From contig JASFXZ010000002.1 in assembly GCA_032209605.1 (NCBI GenBank), positions 56,298,431 through 56,362,430 of the forward strand: a DNA stretch of 64,000 bases, in the 5' to 3' direction. The stretch is from Mactromeris polynyma. Lineage: Eukaryota > Mollusca > Bivalvia > Venerida > Mactridae. The translations under genes were made by a program, and so were the position numbers. The notes under the pieces were generated by a model, which saw nothing but the letters and a program-made list of their open reading frames with translations, made no database searches and was not told where the DNA came from. Shown one piece after another: positions 1 to 8,721 of this stretch (position 1 is its first letter; each line of letters starts with the position of its first letter).

Positions 1-11
1 AAAAAATTGCG

Positions 12-23
12 AAAAAAATAAAA
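12..23 (-). terminator. Pol III terminator: T4 then T7 (unit 1)
   Basis: Reading the RNA strand, the gene end is followed by TTTT (23-20), one A, then seven T (18-12). Runs of four or more T end Pol III transcription. A second T-rich stretch follows at once (positions 6-1 here; A8TT or A9T at other unit boundaries) and then two T5 runs, so each gene has a stacked set of terminators. Confidence 0.9.
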
Positions 24-44
24 GTCTACAGCACCCGGTATTCC

Positions 45-62
45 CAGGCGGTCACCCATCCA
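45..62 (-). promoter_or_regulatory. 5S internal promoter C box (unit 1)
   Basis: RNA-strand nt 80-97, reading TGGATGGGTGACCGCCTG. This is the C box of the type 1 Pol III internal control region, bound by TFIIIA. It recurs in every unit, including the three truncated genes, because the truncation begins at nt 107. Confidence 0.9.
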
Positions 63-69
63 AGTACTA

Positions 70-75
70 ACCGGG
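70..75 (-). promoter_or_regulatory. 5S internal promoter intermediate element (unit 1)
   Basis: RNA-strand nt 67-72, CCCGGT, at the standard position between A box and C box. Confidence 0.8.
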
Positions 76-77
76 CT

Positions 78-92
78 CGACGTTGCTTAACT
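78..92 (-). promoter_or_regulatory. 5S internal promoter A box (unit 1)
   Basis: RNA-strand nt 50-64, AGTTAAGCAACGTCG, matching the A box position of animal 5S genes. I saw no substitution in this box in any of the 96 copies. Confidence 0.9.
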
Positions 93-151
93 TCGGTGAT
101 CGGACGAGAACCGGTGTTTTCAACGTGATATGGCCGTAGACACTATTAGCG

Positions 152-157
152 AAAAAA
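152..157 (-). terminator. Upstream T6 run at -16 to -11 (possible fail-safe terminator)
   Basis: Six T on the RNA strand lie between the TATA-like box and the start site. Neighbours transcribe toward this gene from the right, so read-through from the next unit would meet a Pol III stop just before this start. It is altered in units 7 and 94 (beside the run, u158) and unit 21 (inside it, u155). The role is inferred. Confidence 0.4.
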
Positions 158-165
158 TTAGGCCC

Positions 166-171
166 TATATA
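166..171 (-). promoter_or_regulatory. TATA-like box at -30 to -25 (unit 1)
   Basis: TATATA lies 25-30 nt before the first 5S nucleotide and recurs at the same spacing in every unit. Upstream TATA-like elements near -25 are known to help 5S transcription in several invertebrates and fungi. The function here is inferred from position. The adjacent -23 base is G in most units but C in ten (u164 C to G on the + strand). Confidence 0.65.
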
Positions 172-362
172 CCTACGATGTCCTGCCAACCGGAAGTAGG
201 CGTTTTTGACCTTGTACTAAGTTGTAGACGTGCAAGGACGGCTCGACGGTGCGGTCCGAAGCGAAAATAACGCGCGCACAGCAAGTTACGCTATGCATAT
301 AGCGCCGTGTGTAACGCTTACTGTCGCGATTATCACTGTCTCACTGTGCAGATTGATCCGTT

Positions 363-368
363 CACGTG
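363..368. promoter_or_regulatory. CACGTG palindrome (E-box-like) in spacer
   Basis: A perfect 6-bp palindrome of E-box type immediately left of the hairpin. It lies over 220 bp upstream of the 5S start, so a role in 5S transcription is doubtful. It is destroyed in units 77 and 87 (A364 to T). Confidence 0.3.
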
Positions 369-394
369 GACTACTCACCCTGATGGGTGAAGTC
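369..394. other. Spacer hairpin, 10 paired bases with 2-nt bulge
   Basis: GACT, AC, TCACCC, loop TGAT, GGGTGA, AGTC: the outer 4 bp and inner 6 bp pair, with AC bulged on one side. Several array variants fall in this element: loop changes T381A (units 36, 67) and G382C (units 11, 12, 18, 27, 31), and outer-stem changes C371T (units 14, 20) and T372A (units 3, 6, 80, 90, 93). Confidence 0.6.
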
Positions 395-494
395 GCGGTC
401 ACTGAGTCGGGCTCGGATTCGCGTGCAATGCACCAGTCCGTCCAGACGGCCGCTCTGTGACGAGTTTGTGGGAGAATGAGAGTCAATTTTACGG

Positions 495-522
495 GTGTAT
501 ACATGTACATGTACACATACGC
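495..522. other. 28-nt alternating purine/pyrimidine tract with palindrome
   Basis: Every base from 495 to 522 alternates purine and pyrimidine. Inside it TACATGTACATGTA (500-513) is a perfect 14-bp palindrome, and extending to 496-517 gives 22 bp with one mismatched pair. Such tracts can extrude cruciforms or adopt left-handed DNA under supercoiling. I saw no substitution inside it in the 92 spacers that contain it. It is wholly missing from the three short units, whose deletion starts at its left edge. Confidence 0.75.
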
Positions 523-698
523 CGCTCACAGCGCAAATGTCGTTAGTCAGATGCGCCGTTTAATTTCACTGCTAAAATAATCATAAAAGACAATATCCGT
601 GCATGAAATAAATTCGCAGACGGCTAGTTTGACCTGAGAAGAGGTGAAAAATAGTTGGCAAGTAAGTAAAAATAGAAAAAAAAATGCGAAAAAAATAA

Positions 699-818
699 AA
701 GTCTACAGCACCCGGTATTCCCAGGCGGTCACCCATCCAAGTACTAACCGGGCTCGACGTTGCTTAACTTCGGTGATCGGACGAGAACCGGTGTTTTCAA
801 CGTGATATGGCCGTAGAC
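699..818 (-). rRNA. 5S rRNA gene, unit 2
   Basis: Consensus gene. Its terminator backup is the nine-A run at 676-684. Its 5' spacer carries A579 but T642 and A8TT, a recombinant marker combination also seen in units 79 and 89. Confidence 0.97.
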
Positions 819-1375
819 ACTATTAGCGAAAAAATTAGGCCCTATATACCTACGATGTCCTGCCAACCGGAAGTAGGCGTTTTTGACCTTGTACTAAGTT
901 GTAGACGTGCAAGGACGGCTCGACGGTGCGGTCCGAAGCGAAAATAACGCGCGCACAGCAAGTTACGCTATGCATATAGCGCCGTGTGTAACGCTTACTG
1001 TCGCGATTATCACTGTCTCACTGTGCAGATTGATCCGTTCACGTGGACTACTCACCCTGATGGGTGAAGTCGCGGTCACTGAGTCGGGCTCGGATTCGCG
1101 TGCAATGCACCAGTCCGTCCAGACGGCCGCTCTGTGACGAGTTTGTGGGAGAATGAGAGTCAATTTTACGGGTGTATACATGTACATGTACACATACGCC
1201 GCTCACAGCGCAAATGTCGTTAGTCAGATGCGCCGTTTAATTTCACTGCTAAAATAATCATAAAAGACAATATCCGTGCATGAAATAAATTCGCAGACGG
1301 CTAGTTTGACCTGAGAAGTGGTGAAAAATAGTTGGCAAGTAAGTAAAAATAGAAAAAAAATTGCGAAAAAAATAA

Positions 1376-1495
1376 AAGTCTACAGCACCCGGTATTCCCA
1401 GGCGGTCACCCATCCAAGTACTAACCGGGCTCGACGTTGCTTAACTTCGGTGATCGGACGAGAACCGGTGTTTTCAACGTGATATGGCCGTAGAC
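1376..1495 (-). rRNA. 5S rRNA gene, unit 3
   Basis: Consensus gene. Spacer has T372A in the hairpin stem, G579, A642 and A9T. Same haplotype as units 80 and 90. Confidence 0.97.
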
Positions 1496-2052
1496 ACTAT
1501 TAGCGAAAAAATTAGGCCCTATATACCTACGATGTCCTGCCAACCGGAAGTAGGCGTTTTTGACCTTGTACTAAGTTGTAGACGTGCAAGGACGGCTCGA
1601 CGGTGCGGTCCGAAGCGAAAATAACGCGCGCACAGCAAGTTACGCTATGCATATAGCGCCGTGTGTAACGCTTACTGTCGCGATTATCACTGTCTCACTG
1701 TGCAGATTGATCCGTTCACGTGGACAACTCACCCTGATGGGTGAAGTCGCGGTCACTGAGTCGGGCTCGGATTCGCGTGCAATGCACCAGTCCGTCCAGA
1801 CGGCCGCTCTGTGACGAGTTTGTGGGAGAATGAGAGTCAATTTTACGGGTGTATACATGTACATGTACACATACGCCGCTCACAGCGCAAATGTCGTTAG
1901 TCAGATGCGCCGTTTAATTTCACTGCTAAAATGATCATAAAAGACAATATCCGTGCATGAAATAAATTCGCAGACGGCTAGTTTGACCTGAGAAGAGGTG
2001 AAAAATAGTTGGCAAGTAAGTAAAAATAGAAAAAAAAATGCGAAAAAAATAA

Positions 2053-2172
2053 AAGTCTACAGCACCCGGTATTCCCAGGCGGTCACCCATCCAAGTACTA
2101 ACCGGGCTCGACGTTGCTTAACTTCGGTGATCGGACGAGAACCGGTGTTTTCAACGTGATATGGCCGTAGAC
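2053..2172 (-). rRNA. 5S rRNA gene, unit 4
   Basis: Consensus gene. Spacer has A579, A642, A9T, as in units 1, 78, 81, 88 and 91. Confidence 0.97.
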
Positions 2173-2729
2173 ACTATTAGCGAAAAAATTAGGCCCTATA
2201 TACCTACGATGTCCTGCCAACCGGAAGTAGGCGTTTTTGACCTTGTACTAAGTTGTAGACGTGCAAGGACGGCTCGACGGTGCGGTCCGAAGCGAAAATA
2301 ACGCGCGCACAGCAAGTTACGCTATGCATATAGCGCCGTGTGTAACGCTTACTGTCGCGATTATCACTGTCTCACTGTGCAGATTGATCCGTTCACGTGG
2401 ACTACTCACCCTGATGGGTGAAGTCGCGGTCACTGAGTCGGGCTCGGATTCGCGTGCAATGCACCAGTCCGTCCAGACGGCCGCTCTGTGACGAGTTTGT
2501 GGGAGAATGAGAGTCAATTTTACGGGTGTATACATGTACATGTACACATACGCCGCTCACAGCGCAAATGTCGTTAGTCAGATGCGCCGTTTAATTTCAC
2601 TGCTAAAATAATCATAAAAGACAATATCCGTGCATGAAATAAATTCGCAGACGGCTAGTTTGACCTGAGAAGAGGTGAAAAATAGTTGGCAAGTAAGTAA
2701 AAATAGAAAAAAAAATGCGAAAAAAATAA

Positions 2730-2849
2730 AAGTCTACAGCACCCGGTATTCCCAGGCGGTCACCCATCCAAGTACTAACCGGGCTCGACGTTGCTTAACT
2801 TCGGTGATCGGACGAGAACCGGTGTTTTCAACGTGATATGGCCGTAGAC
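2730..2849 (-). rRNA. 5S rRNA gene, unit 5
   Basis: The gene and its proximal 5' flank are intact. The spacer is cut short at u494 by the 221-bp deletion that fuses it to unit 6, so u495 onward is absent. Confidence 0.97.
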
Positions 2850-3196
2850 ACTATTAGCGAAAAAATTAGGCCCTATATACCTACGATGTCCTGCCAACCG
2901 GAAGTAGGCGTTTTTGACCTTGTACTAAGTTGTAGACGTGCAAGGACGGCTCGACGGTGCGGTCCGAAGCGAAAATAACGCGCGCACAGCAAGTTACGCT
3001 ATGCATATAGCGCCGTGTGTAACGCTTACTGTCGCGATTATCACTGTCTCACTGTGCAGATTGATCCGTTCACGTGGACTACTCACCCTGATGGGTGAAG
3101 TCGCGGTCACTGAGTCGGGCTCGGATTCGCGTGCAATGCACCAGTCCGTCCAGACGGCCGCTCTGTGACGAGTTTGTGGGAGAATGAGAGTCAATT

Positions 3197-3206
3197 TTAC
3201 GGTATT
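3197..3206. other. Deletion junction between units 5 and 6
   Basis: Spacer ending ...TTTTACGG is joined to 5S antisense sequence GGTATTCCC. CGG (3200-3202) occurs at both parental ends, so the break has 3 bp of microhomology. Relative to a normal unit 221 bp are gone: u495 to the end of the unit, the terminator cluster, and the last 14 or so nt of the 5S gene. Confidence 0.93.
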
Positions 3207-3305
3207 CCCAGGCGGTCACCCATCCAAGTACTAACCGGGCTCGACGTTGCTTAACTTCGGTGATCGGACGAGAACCGGTGTTTTCAACGTGATATGGCCG
3301 TAGAC
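3200..3305 (-). pseudogene. Truncated 5S gene, unit 6 (3' end deleted)
   Basis: Nucleotides 1-106 are consensus, then the sequence changes to spacer. Lost are the 3' strand of helix I (nt 110-118) and every normal terminator, so the RNA cannot close its terminal stem. The internal promoter and TATA-like box are intact, so transcription could still start. The first T4 downstream on the RNA strand is at 2972-2975, which predicts a read-through RNA of about 334 nt. Its spacer has T372A, C598T and baseline ends, identical to unit 93. Confidence 0.93.
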
Positions 3306-3862
3306 ACTATTAGCGAAAAAATTAGGCCCTATATACCTACGATGTCCTGCCAACCGGAAGTAGGCGTTTTTGACCTTGTACTAAGTTGTAGACGTGCAAG
3401 GACGGCTCGACGGTGCGGTCCGAAGCGAAAATAACGCGCGCACAGCAAGTTACGCTATGCATATAGCGCCGTGTGTAACGCTTACTGTCGCGATTATCAC
3501 TGTCTCACTGTGCAGATTGATCCGTTCACGTGGACAACTCACCCTGATGGGTGAAGTCGCGGTCACTGAGTCGGGCTCGGATTCGCGTGCAATGCACCAG
3601 TCCGTCCAGACGGCCGCTCTGTGACGAGTTTGTGGGAGAATGAGAGTCAATTTTACGGGTGTATACATGTACATGTACACATACGCCGCTCACAGCGCAA
3701 ATGTCGTTAGTCAGATGCGCCGTTTAATTTCACTGCTAAAATGATCATAAAAGACAATATCTGTGCATGAAATAAATTCGCAGACGGCTAGTTTGACCTG
3801 AGAAGTGGTGAAAAATAGTTGGCAAGTAAGTAAAAATAGAAAAAAAATTGCGAAAAAAATAA

Positions 3863-3982
3863 AAGTCTACAGCACCCGGTATTCCCAGGCGGTCACCCAT
3901 CCAAGTACTAACCGGGCTCGACGTTGCTTAACTTCGGTGATCGGACGAGAACCGGTGTTTTCAACGTGATATGGCCGTAGAC
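3863..3982 (-). rRNA. 5S rRNA gene, unit 7
   Basis: Consensus gene. At -17 a base beside the T6 run is changed (3999, T to C on the + strand). Spacer also has A343G, A642, G657C and A9T. The only other copy of this haplotype is unit 94. Confidence 0.97.
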
Positions 3983-4539
3983 ACTATTAGCGAAAAAACT
4001 AGGCCCTATATACCTACGATGTCCTGCCAACCGGAAGTAGGCGTTTTTGACCTTGTACTAAGTTGTAGACGTGCAAGGACGGCTCGACGGTGCGGTCCGA
4101 AGCGAAAATAACGCGCGCACAGCAAGTTACGCTATGCATATAGCGCCGTGTGTAACGCTTACTGTCGCGATTATCACTGTCTCGCTGTGCAGATTGATCC
4201 GTTCACGTGGACTACTCACCCTGATGGGTGAAGTCGCGGTCACTGAGTCGGGCTCGGATTCGCGTGCAATGCACCAGTCCGTCCAGACGGCCGCTCTGTG
4301 ACGAGTTTGTGGGAGAATGAGAGTCAATTTTACGGGTGTATACATGTACATGTACACATACGCCGCTCACAGCGCAAATGTCGTTAGTCAGATGCGCCGT
4401 TTAATTTCACTGCTAAAATGATCATAAAAGACAATATCCGTGCATGAAATAAATTCGCAGACGGCTAGTTTGACCTGAGAAGAGGTGAAAAATAGTTCGC
4501 AAGTAAGTAAAAATAGAAAAAAAAATGCGAAAAAAATAA

Positions 4540-4659
4540 AAGTCTACAGCACCCGGTATTCCCAGGCGGTCACCCATCCAAGTACTAACCGGGCTCGACG
4601 TTGCTTAACTTCGGTGATCGGACGAGAACCGGTGTTTTCAACGTGATATGGCCGTAGAC
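4540..4659 (-). rRNA. 5S rRNA gene, unit 8
   Basis: Consensus gene. Spacer has G360T (4878), A579 and A9T, shared only with unit 95. Confidence 0.97.
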
Positions 4660-5216
4660 ACTATTAGCGAAAAAATTAGGCCCTATATACCTACGATGTC
4701 CTGCCAACCGGAAGTAGGCGTTTTTGACCTTGTACTAAGTTGTAGACGTGCAAGGACGGCTCGACGGTGCGGTCCGAAGCGAAAATAACGCGCGCACAGC
4801 AAGTTACGCTATGCATATAGCGCCGTGTGTAACGCTTACTGTCGCGATTATCACTGTCTCACTGTGCAGATTGATCCTTTCACGTGGACTACTCACCCTG
4901 ATGGGTGAAGTCGCGGTCACTGAGTCGGGCTCGGATTCGCGTGCAATGCACCAGTCCGTCCAGACGGCCGCTCTGTGACGAGTTTGTGGGAGAATGAGAG
5001 TCAATTTTACGGGTGTATACATGTACATGTACACATACGCCGCTCACAGCGCAAATGTCGTTAGTCAGATGCGCCGTTTAATTTCACTGCTAAAATAATC
5101 ATAAAAGACAATATCCGTGCATGAAATAAATTCGCAGACGGCTAGTTTGACCTGAGAAGTGGTGAAAAATAGTTGGCAAGTAAGTAAAAATAGAAAAAAA
5201 AATGCGAAAAAAATAA

Positions 5217-5336
5217 AAGTCTACAGCACCCGGTATTCCCAGGCGGTCACCCATCCAAGTACTAACCGGGCTCGACGTTGCTTAACTTCGGTGATCGGAC
5301 GAGAACCGGTGTTTTCAACGTGATATGGCCGTAGAC
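5217..5336 (-). rRNA. 5S rRNA gene, unit 9
   Basis: Consensus gene with a wholly baseline spacer. Confidence 0.97.
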
Positions 5337-5893
5337 ACTATTAGCGAAAAAATTAGGCCCTATATACCTACGATGTCCTGCCAACCGGAAGTAGGCGTTT
5401 TTGACCTTGTACTAAGTTGTAGACGTGCAAGGACGGCTCGACGGTGCGGTCCGAAGCGAAAATAACGCGCGCACAGCAAGTTACGCTATGCATATAGCGC
5501 CGTGTGTAACGCTTACTGTCGCGATTATCACTGTCTCACTGTGCAGATTGATCCGTTCACGTGGACTACTCACCCTGATGGGTGAAGTCGCGGTCACTGA
5601 GTCGGGCTCGGATTCGCGTGCAATGCACCAGTCCGTCCAGACGGCCGCTCTGTGACGAGTTTGTGGGAGAATGAGAGTCAATTTTACGGGTGTATACATG
5701 TACATGTACACATACGCCGCTCACAGCGCAAATGTCGTTAGTCAGATGCGCCGTTTAATTTCACTGCTAAAATGATCATAAAAGACAATATCCGTGCATG
5801 AAATAAATTCGCAGACGGCTAGTTTGACCTGAGAAGTGGTGAAAAATAGTTGGCAAGTAAGTAAAAATAGAAAAAAAATTGCGAAAAAAATAA

Positions 5894-6013
5894 AAGTCTA
5901 CAGCACCCGGTATTCCCAGGCGGTCACCCATCCAAGTACTAACCGGGCTCGACGTTGCTTAACTTCGGTGATCGGACGAGAACCGGTGTTTTCAACGTGA
6001 TATGGCCGTAGAC
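5894..6013 (-). rRNA. 5S rRNA gene, unit 10
   Basis: Consensus gene, baseline spacer. Confidence 0.97.
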
Positions 6014-6570
6014 ACTATTAGCGAAAAAATTAGGCCCTATATACCTACGATGTCCTGCCAACCGGAAGTAGGCGTTTTTGACCTTGTACTAAGTTGTAGA
6101 CGTGCAAGGACGGCTCGACGGTGCGGTCCGAAGCGAAAATAACGCGCGCACAGCAAGTTACGCTATGCATATAGCGCCGTGTGTAACGCTTACTGTCGCG
6201 ATTATCACTGTCTCACTGTGCAGATTGATCCGTTCACGTGGACTACTCACCCTGATGGGTGAAGTCGCGGTCACTGAGTCGGGCTCGGATTCGCGTGCAA
6301 TGCACCAGTCCGTCCAGACGGCCGCTCTGTGACGAGTTTGTGGGAGAATGAGAGTCAATTTTACGGGTGTATACATGTACATGTACACATACGCCGCTCA
6401 CAGCGCAAATGTCGTTAGTCAGATGCGCCGTTTAATTTCACTGCTAAAATGATCATAAAAGACAATATCCGTGCATGAAATAAATTCGCAGACGGCTAGT
6501 TTGACCTGAGAAGTGGTGAAAAATAGTTGGCAAGTAAGTAAAAATAGAAAAAAAATTGCGAAAAAAATAA

Positions 6571-6690
6571 AAGTCTACAGCACCCGGTATTCCCAGGCGG
6601 TCACCCATCCAATTACTAACCGGGCTCGACGTTGCTTAACTTCGGTGATCGGACGAGAACCGGTGTTTTCAACGTGATATGGCCGTAGAC
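6571..6690 (-). rRNA. 5S rRNA gene, unit 11 (C78A variant)
   Basis: One substitution in the RNA, C78 to A (6613, G to T on the + strand), two bases before the C box. It is private to this copy. Whether it lowers TFIIIA binding or ribosome fitness cannot be told here. Spacer has G382C in the hairpin loop. Confidence 0.95.
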
Positions 6691-7247
6691 ACTATTAGCG
6701 AAAAAATTAGGCCCTATATACCTACGATGTCCTGCCAACCGGAAGTAGGCGTTTTTGACCTTGTACTAAGTTGTAGACGTGCAAGGACGGCTCGACGGTG
6801 CGGTCCGAAGCGAAAATAACGCGCGCACAGCAAGTTACGCTATGCATATAGCGCCGTGTGTAACGCTTACTGTCGCGATTATCACTGTCTCACTGTGCAG
6901 ATTGATCCGTTCACGTGGACTACTCACCCTCATGGGTGAAGTCGCGGTCACTGAGTCGGGCTCGGATTCGCGTGCAATGCACCAGTCCGTCCAGACGGCC
7001 GCTCTGTGACGAGTTTGTGGGAGAATGAGAGTCAATTTTACGGGTGTATACATGTACATGTACACATACGCCGCTCACAGCGCAAATGTCGTTAGTCAGA
7101 TGCGCCGTTTAATTTCACTGCTAAAATGATCATAAAAGACAATATCCGTGCATGAAATAAATTCGCAGACGGCTAGTTTGACCTGAGAAGTGGTGAAAAA
7201 TAGTTGGCAAGTAAGTAAAAATAGAAAAAAAATTGCGAAAAAAATAA

Positions 7248-7367
7248 AAGTCTACAGCACCCGGTATTCCCAGGCGGTCACCCATCCAAGTACTAACCGG
7301 GCTCGACGTTGCTTAACTTCGGTGATCGGACGAGAACCGGTGTTTTCAACGTGATATGGCCGTAGAC
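7248..7367 (-). rRNA. 5S rRNA gene, unit 12
   Basis: Consensus gene. Spacer has G382C and T419G together, a pair otherwise seen only in unit 18. Confidence 0.97.
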
Positions 7368-7924
7368 ACTATTAGCGAAAAAATTAGGCCCTATATACCT
7401 ACGATGTCCTGCCAACCGGAAGTAGGCGTTTTTGACCTTGTACTAAGTTGTAGACGTGCAAGGACGGCTCGACGGTGCGGTCCGAAGCGAAAATAACGCG
7501 CGCACAGCAAGTTACGCTATGCATATAGCGCCGTGTGTAACGCTTACTGTCGCGATTATCACTGTCTCACTGTGCAGATTGATCCGTTCACGTGGACTAC
7601 TCACCCTCATGGGTGAAGTCGCGGTCACTGAGTCGGGCTCGGATGCGCGTGCAATGCACCAGTCCGTCCAGACGGCCGCTCTGTGACGAGTTTGTGGGAG
7701 AATGAGAGTCAATTTTACGGGTGTATACATGTACATGTACACATACGCCGCTCACAGCGCAAATGTCGTTAGTCAGATGCGCCGTTTAATTTCACTGCTA
7801 AAATGATCATAAAAGACAATATCCGTGCATGAAATAAATTCGCAGACGGCTAGTTTGACCTGAGAAGTGGTGAAAAATAGTTGGCAAGTAAGTAAAAATA
7901 GAAAAAAAATTGCGAAAAAAATAA

Positions 7925-8044
7925 AAGTCTACAGCACCCGGTATTCCCAGGCGGTCACCCATCCAAGTACTAACCGGGCTCGACGTTGCTTAACTTCGGT
8001 GATCGGACGAGAACCGGTGTTTTCAACGTGATATGGCCGTAGAC
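7925..8044 (-). rRNA. 5S rRNA gene, unit 13
   Basis: Consensus gene. Spacer has A343G only. Confidence 0.97.
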
Positions 8045-8601
8045 ACTATTAGCGAAAAAATTAGGCCCTATATACCTACGATGTCCTGCCAACCGGAAGT
8101 AGGCGTTTTTGACCTTGTACTAAGTTGTAGACGTGCAAGGACGGCTCGACGGTGCGGTCCGAAGCGAAAATAACGCGCGCACAGCAAGTTACGCTATGCA
8201 TATAGCGCCGTGTGTAACGCTTACTGTCGCGATTATCACTGTCTCGCTGTGCAGATTGATCCGTTCACGTGGACTACTCACCCTGATGGGTGAAGTCGCG
8301 GTCACTGAGTCGGGCTCGGATTCGCGTGCAATGCACCAGTCCGTCCAGACGGCCGCTCTGTGACGAGTTTGTGGGAGAATGAGAGTCAATTTTACGGGTG
8401 TATACATGTACATGTACACATACGCCGCTCACAGCGCAAATGTCGTTAGTCAGATGCGCCGTTTAATTTCACTGCTAAAATGATCATAAAAGACAATATC
8501 CGTGCATGAAATAAATTCGCAGACGGCTAGTTTGACCTGAGAAGTGGTGAAAAATAGTTGGCAAGTAAGTAAAAATAGAAAAAAAATTGCGAAAAAAATA
8601 A

Positions 8602-8721
8602 AAGTCTACAGCACCCGGTATTCCCAGGCGGTCACCCATCCAAGTACTAACCGGGCTCGACGTTGCTTAACTTCGGTGATCGGACGAGAACCGGTGTTTT
8701 CAACGTGATATGGCCGTAGAC
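8602..8721 (-). rRNA. 5S rRNA gene, unit 14
   Basis: Consensus gene. Spacer has C371T, private C408T (8988, at a CpG), A579 and A9T. Apart from C408T it matches unit 20. Confidence 0.97.

Larger units (their letters stand above)
22..141 (-). rRNA. 5S rRNA gene, unit 1 (reference copy)
   Basis: This encodes 5S rRNA, the small RNA of the large ribosomal subunit, transcribed by RNA polymerase III with TFIIIA. The RNA begins GTCTACGGCC at 141. Nucleotides 1-9 pair with 110-118 to give a 9-bp helix I with one G-U pair. Nucleotides 50-64 form the A box, 67-72 the intermediate element and 80-97 the C box. The end is set by helix closure plus two U residues, giving 120 nt, the usual 119-121 nt size. 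The first T4 terminator follows directly. The RNA resembles invertebrate, probably lophotrochozoan, 5S. Its 5' spacer carries A579, A642 and an A9T run; other markers are baseline. Confidence 0.98.
142..677. other. Intergenic spacer of the reference unit
   Basis: This stretch holds the 5' flank of the 5S gene and about 500 bp of non-coding spacer. I looked for tRNA boxes, U1, U2 or U6 snRNA motifs, a spliced-leader exon with Sm site, and histone coding sequence, all known partners of 5S in some animals, and recognised none on either strand. Notable contents are the TATA-like box, an E-box-like CACGTG (u363-368), a hairpin (u369-394), an alternating purine/pyrimidine palindrome (u495-522) and A-rich DNA from about u570 to the unit end. 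Every other spacer in the window is the same DNA with the few substitutions listed under the gene to its left. Confidence 0.9.
1..5545. repeat. Left copy of 5.5-kb terminal block (units 1-8)
   Basis: All markers, including the short unit, T158C, G360T, C598T and G657C, recur in order at 58456-64000. Units 1-5 also recur at 51907-55105. Confidence 0.92.

Noticed and set aside
240..252. Spacer match of 12/13 bases to 5S antisense sequence at 74-86
   Set aside because: The match does not extend on either side. A 13-mer with one mismatch is not very unlikely by chance in a search of this size, so a relic 5S copy is not supported.
382..390. GATGGGTGA in the spacer hairpin, identical to part of the 5S C box
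   Set aside because: Nine identical bases are expected by chance at roughly this rate, flanking bases differ, and the match is explained by the hairpin arm.
230..460. 76-codon open frame on the + strand, repeated in about every unit
   Set aside because: It starts at GTG, not ATG, lies in spacer of a eukaryotic 5S repeat, and shows no sign of coding constraint: most unit-to-unit substitutions change the amino acid.
286..516. 76-codon open frame on the minus strand with Tyr-Met repeats at its start
   Set aside because: It also begins at GTG; the Tyr-Met run is just the spacer palindrome translated. C433T creates a stop in units 51 and 56, and the short units lack its start, without any sign of selection.
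656..674. Splice-donor-like CAAGTAAGTA, as in a spliced-leader RNA gene linked to 5S
   Set aside because: No Sm-binding site or stem-loop follows before the next 5S gene, and no recognisable leader exon precedes it.
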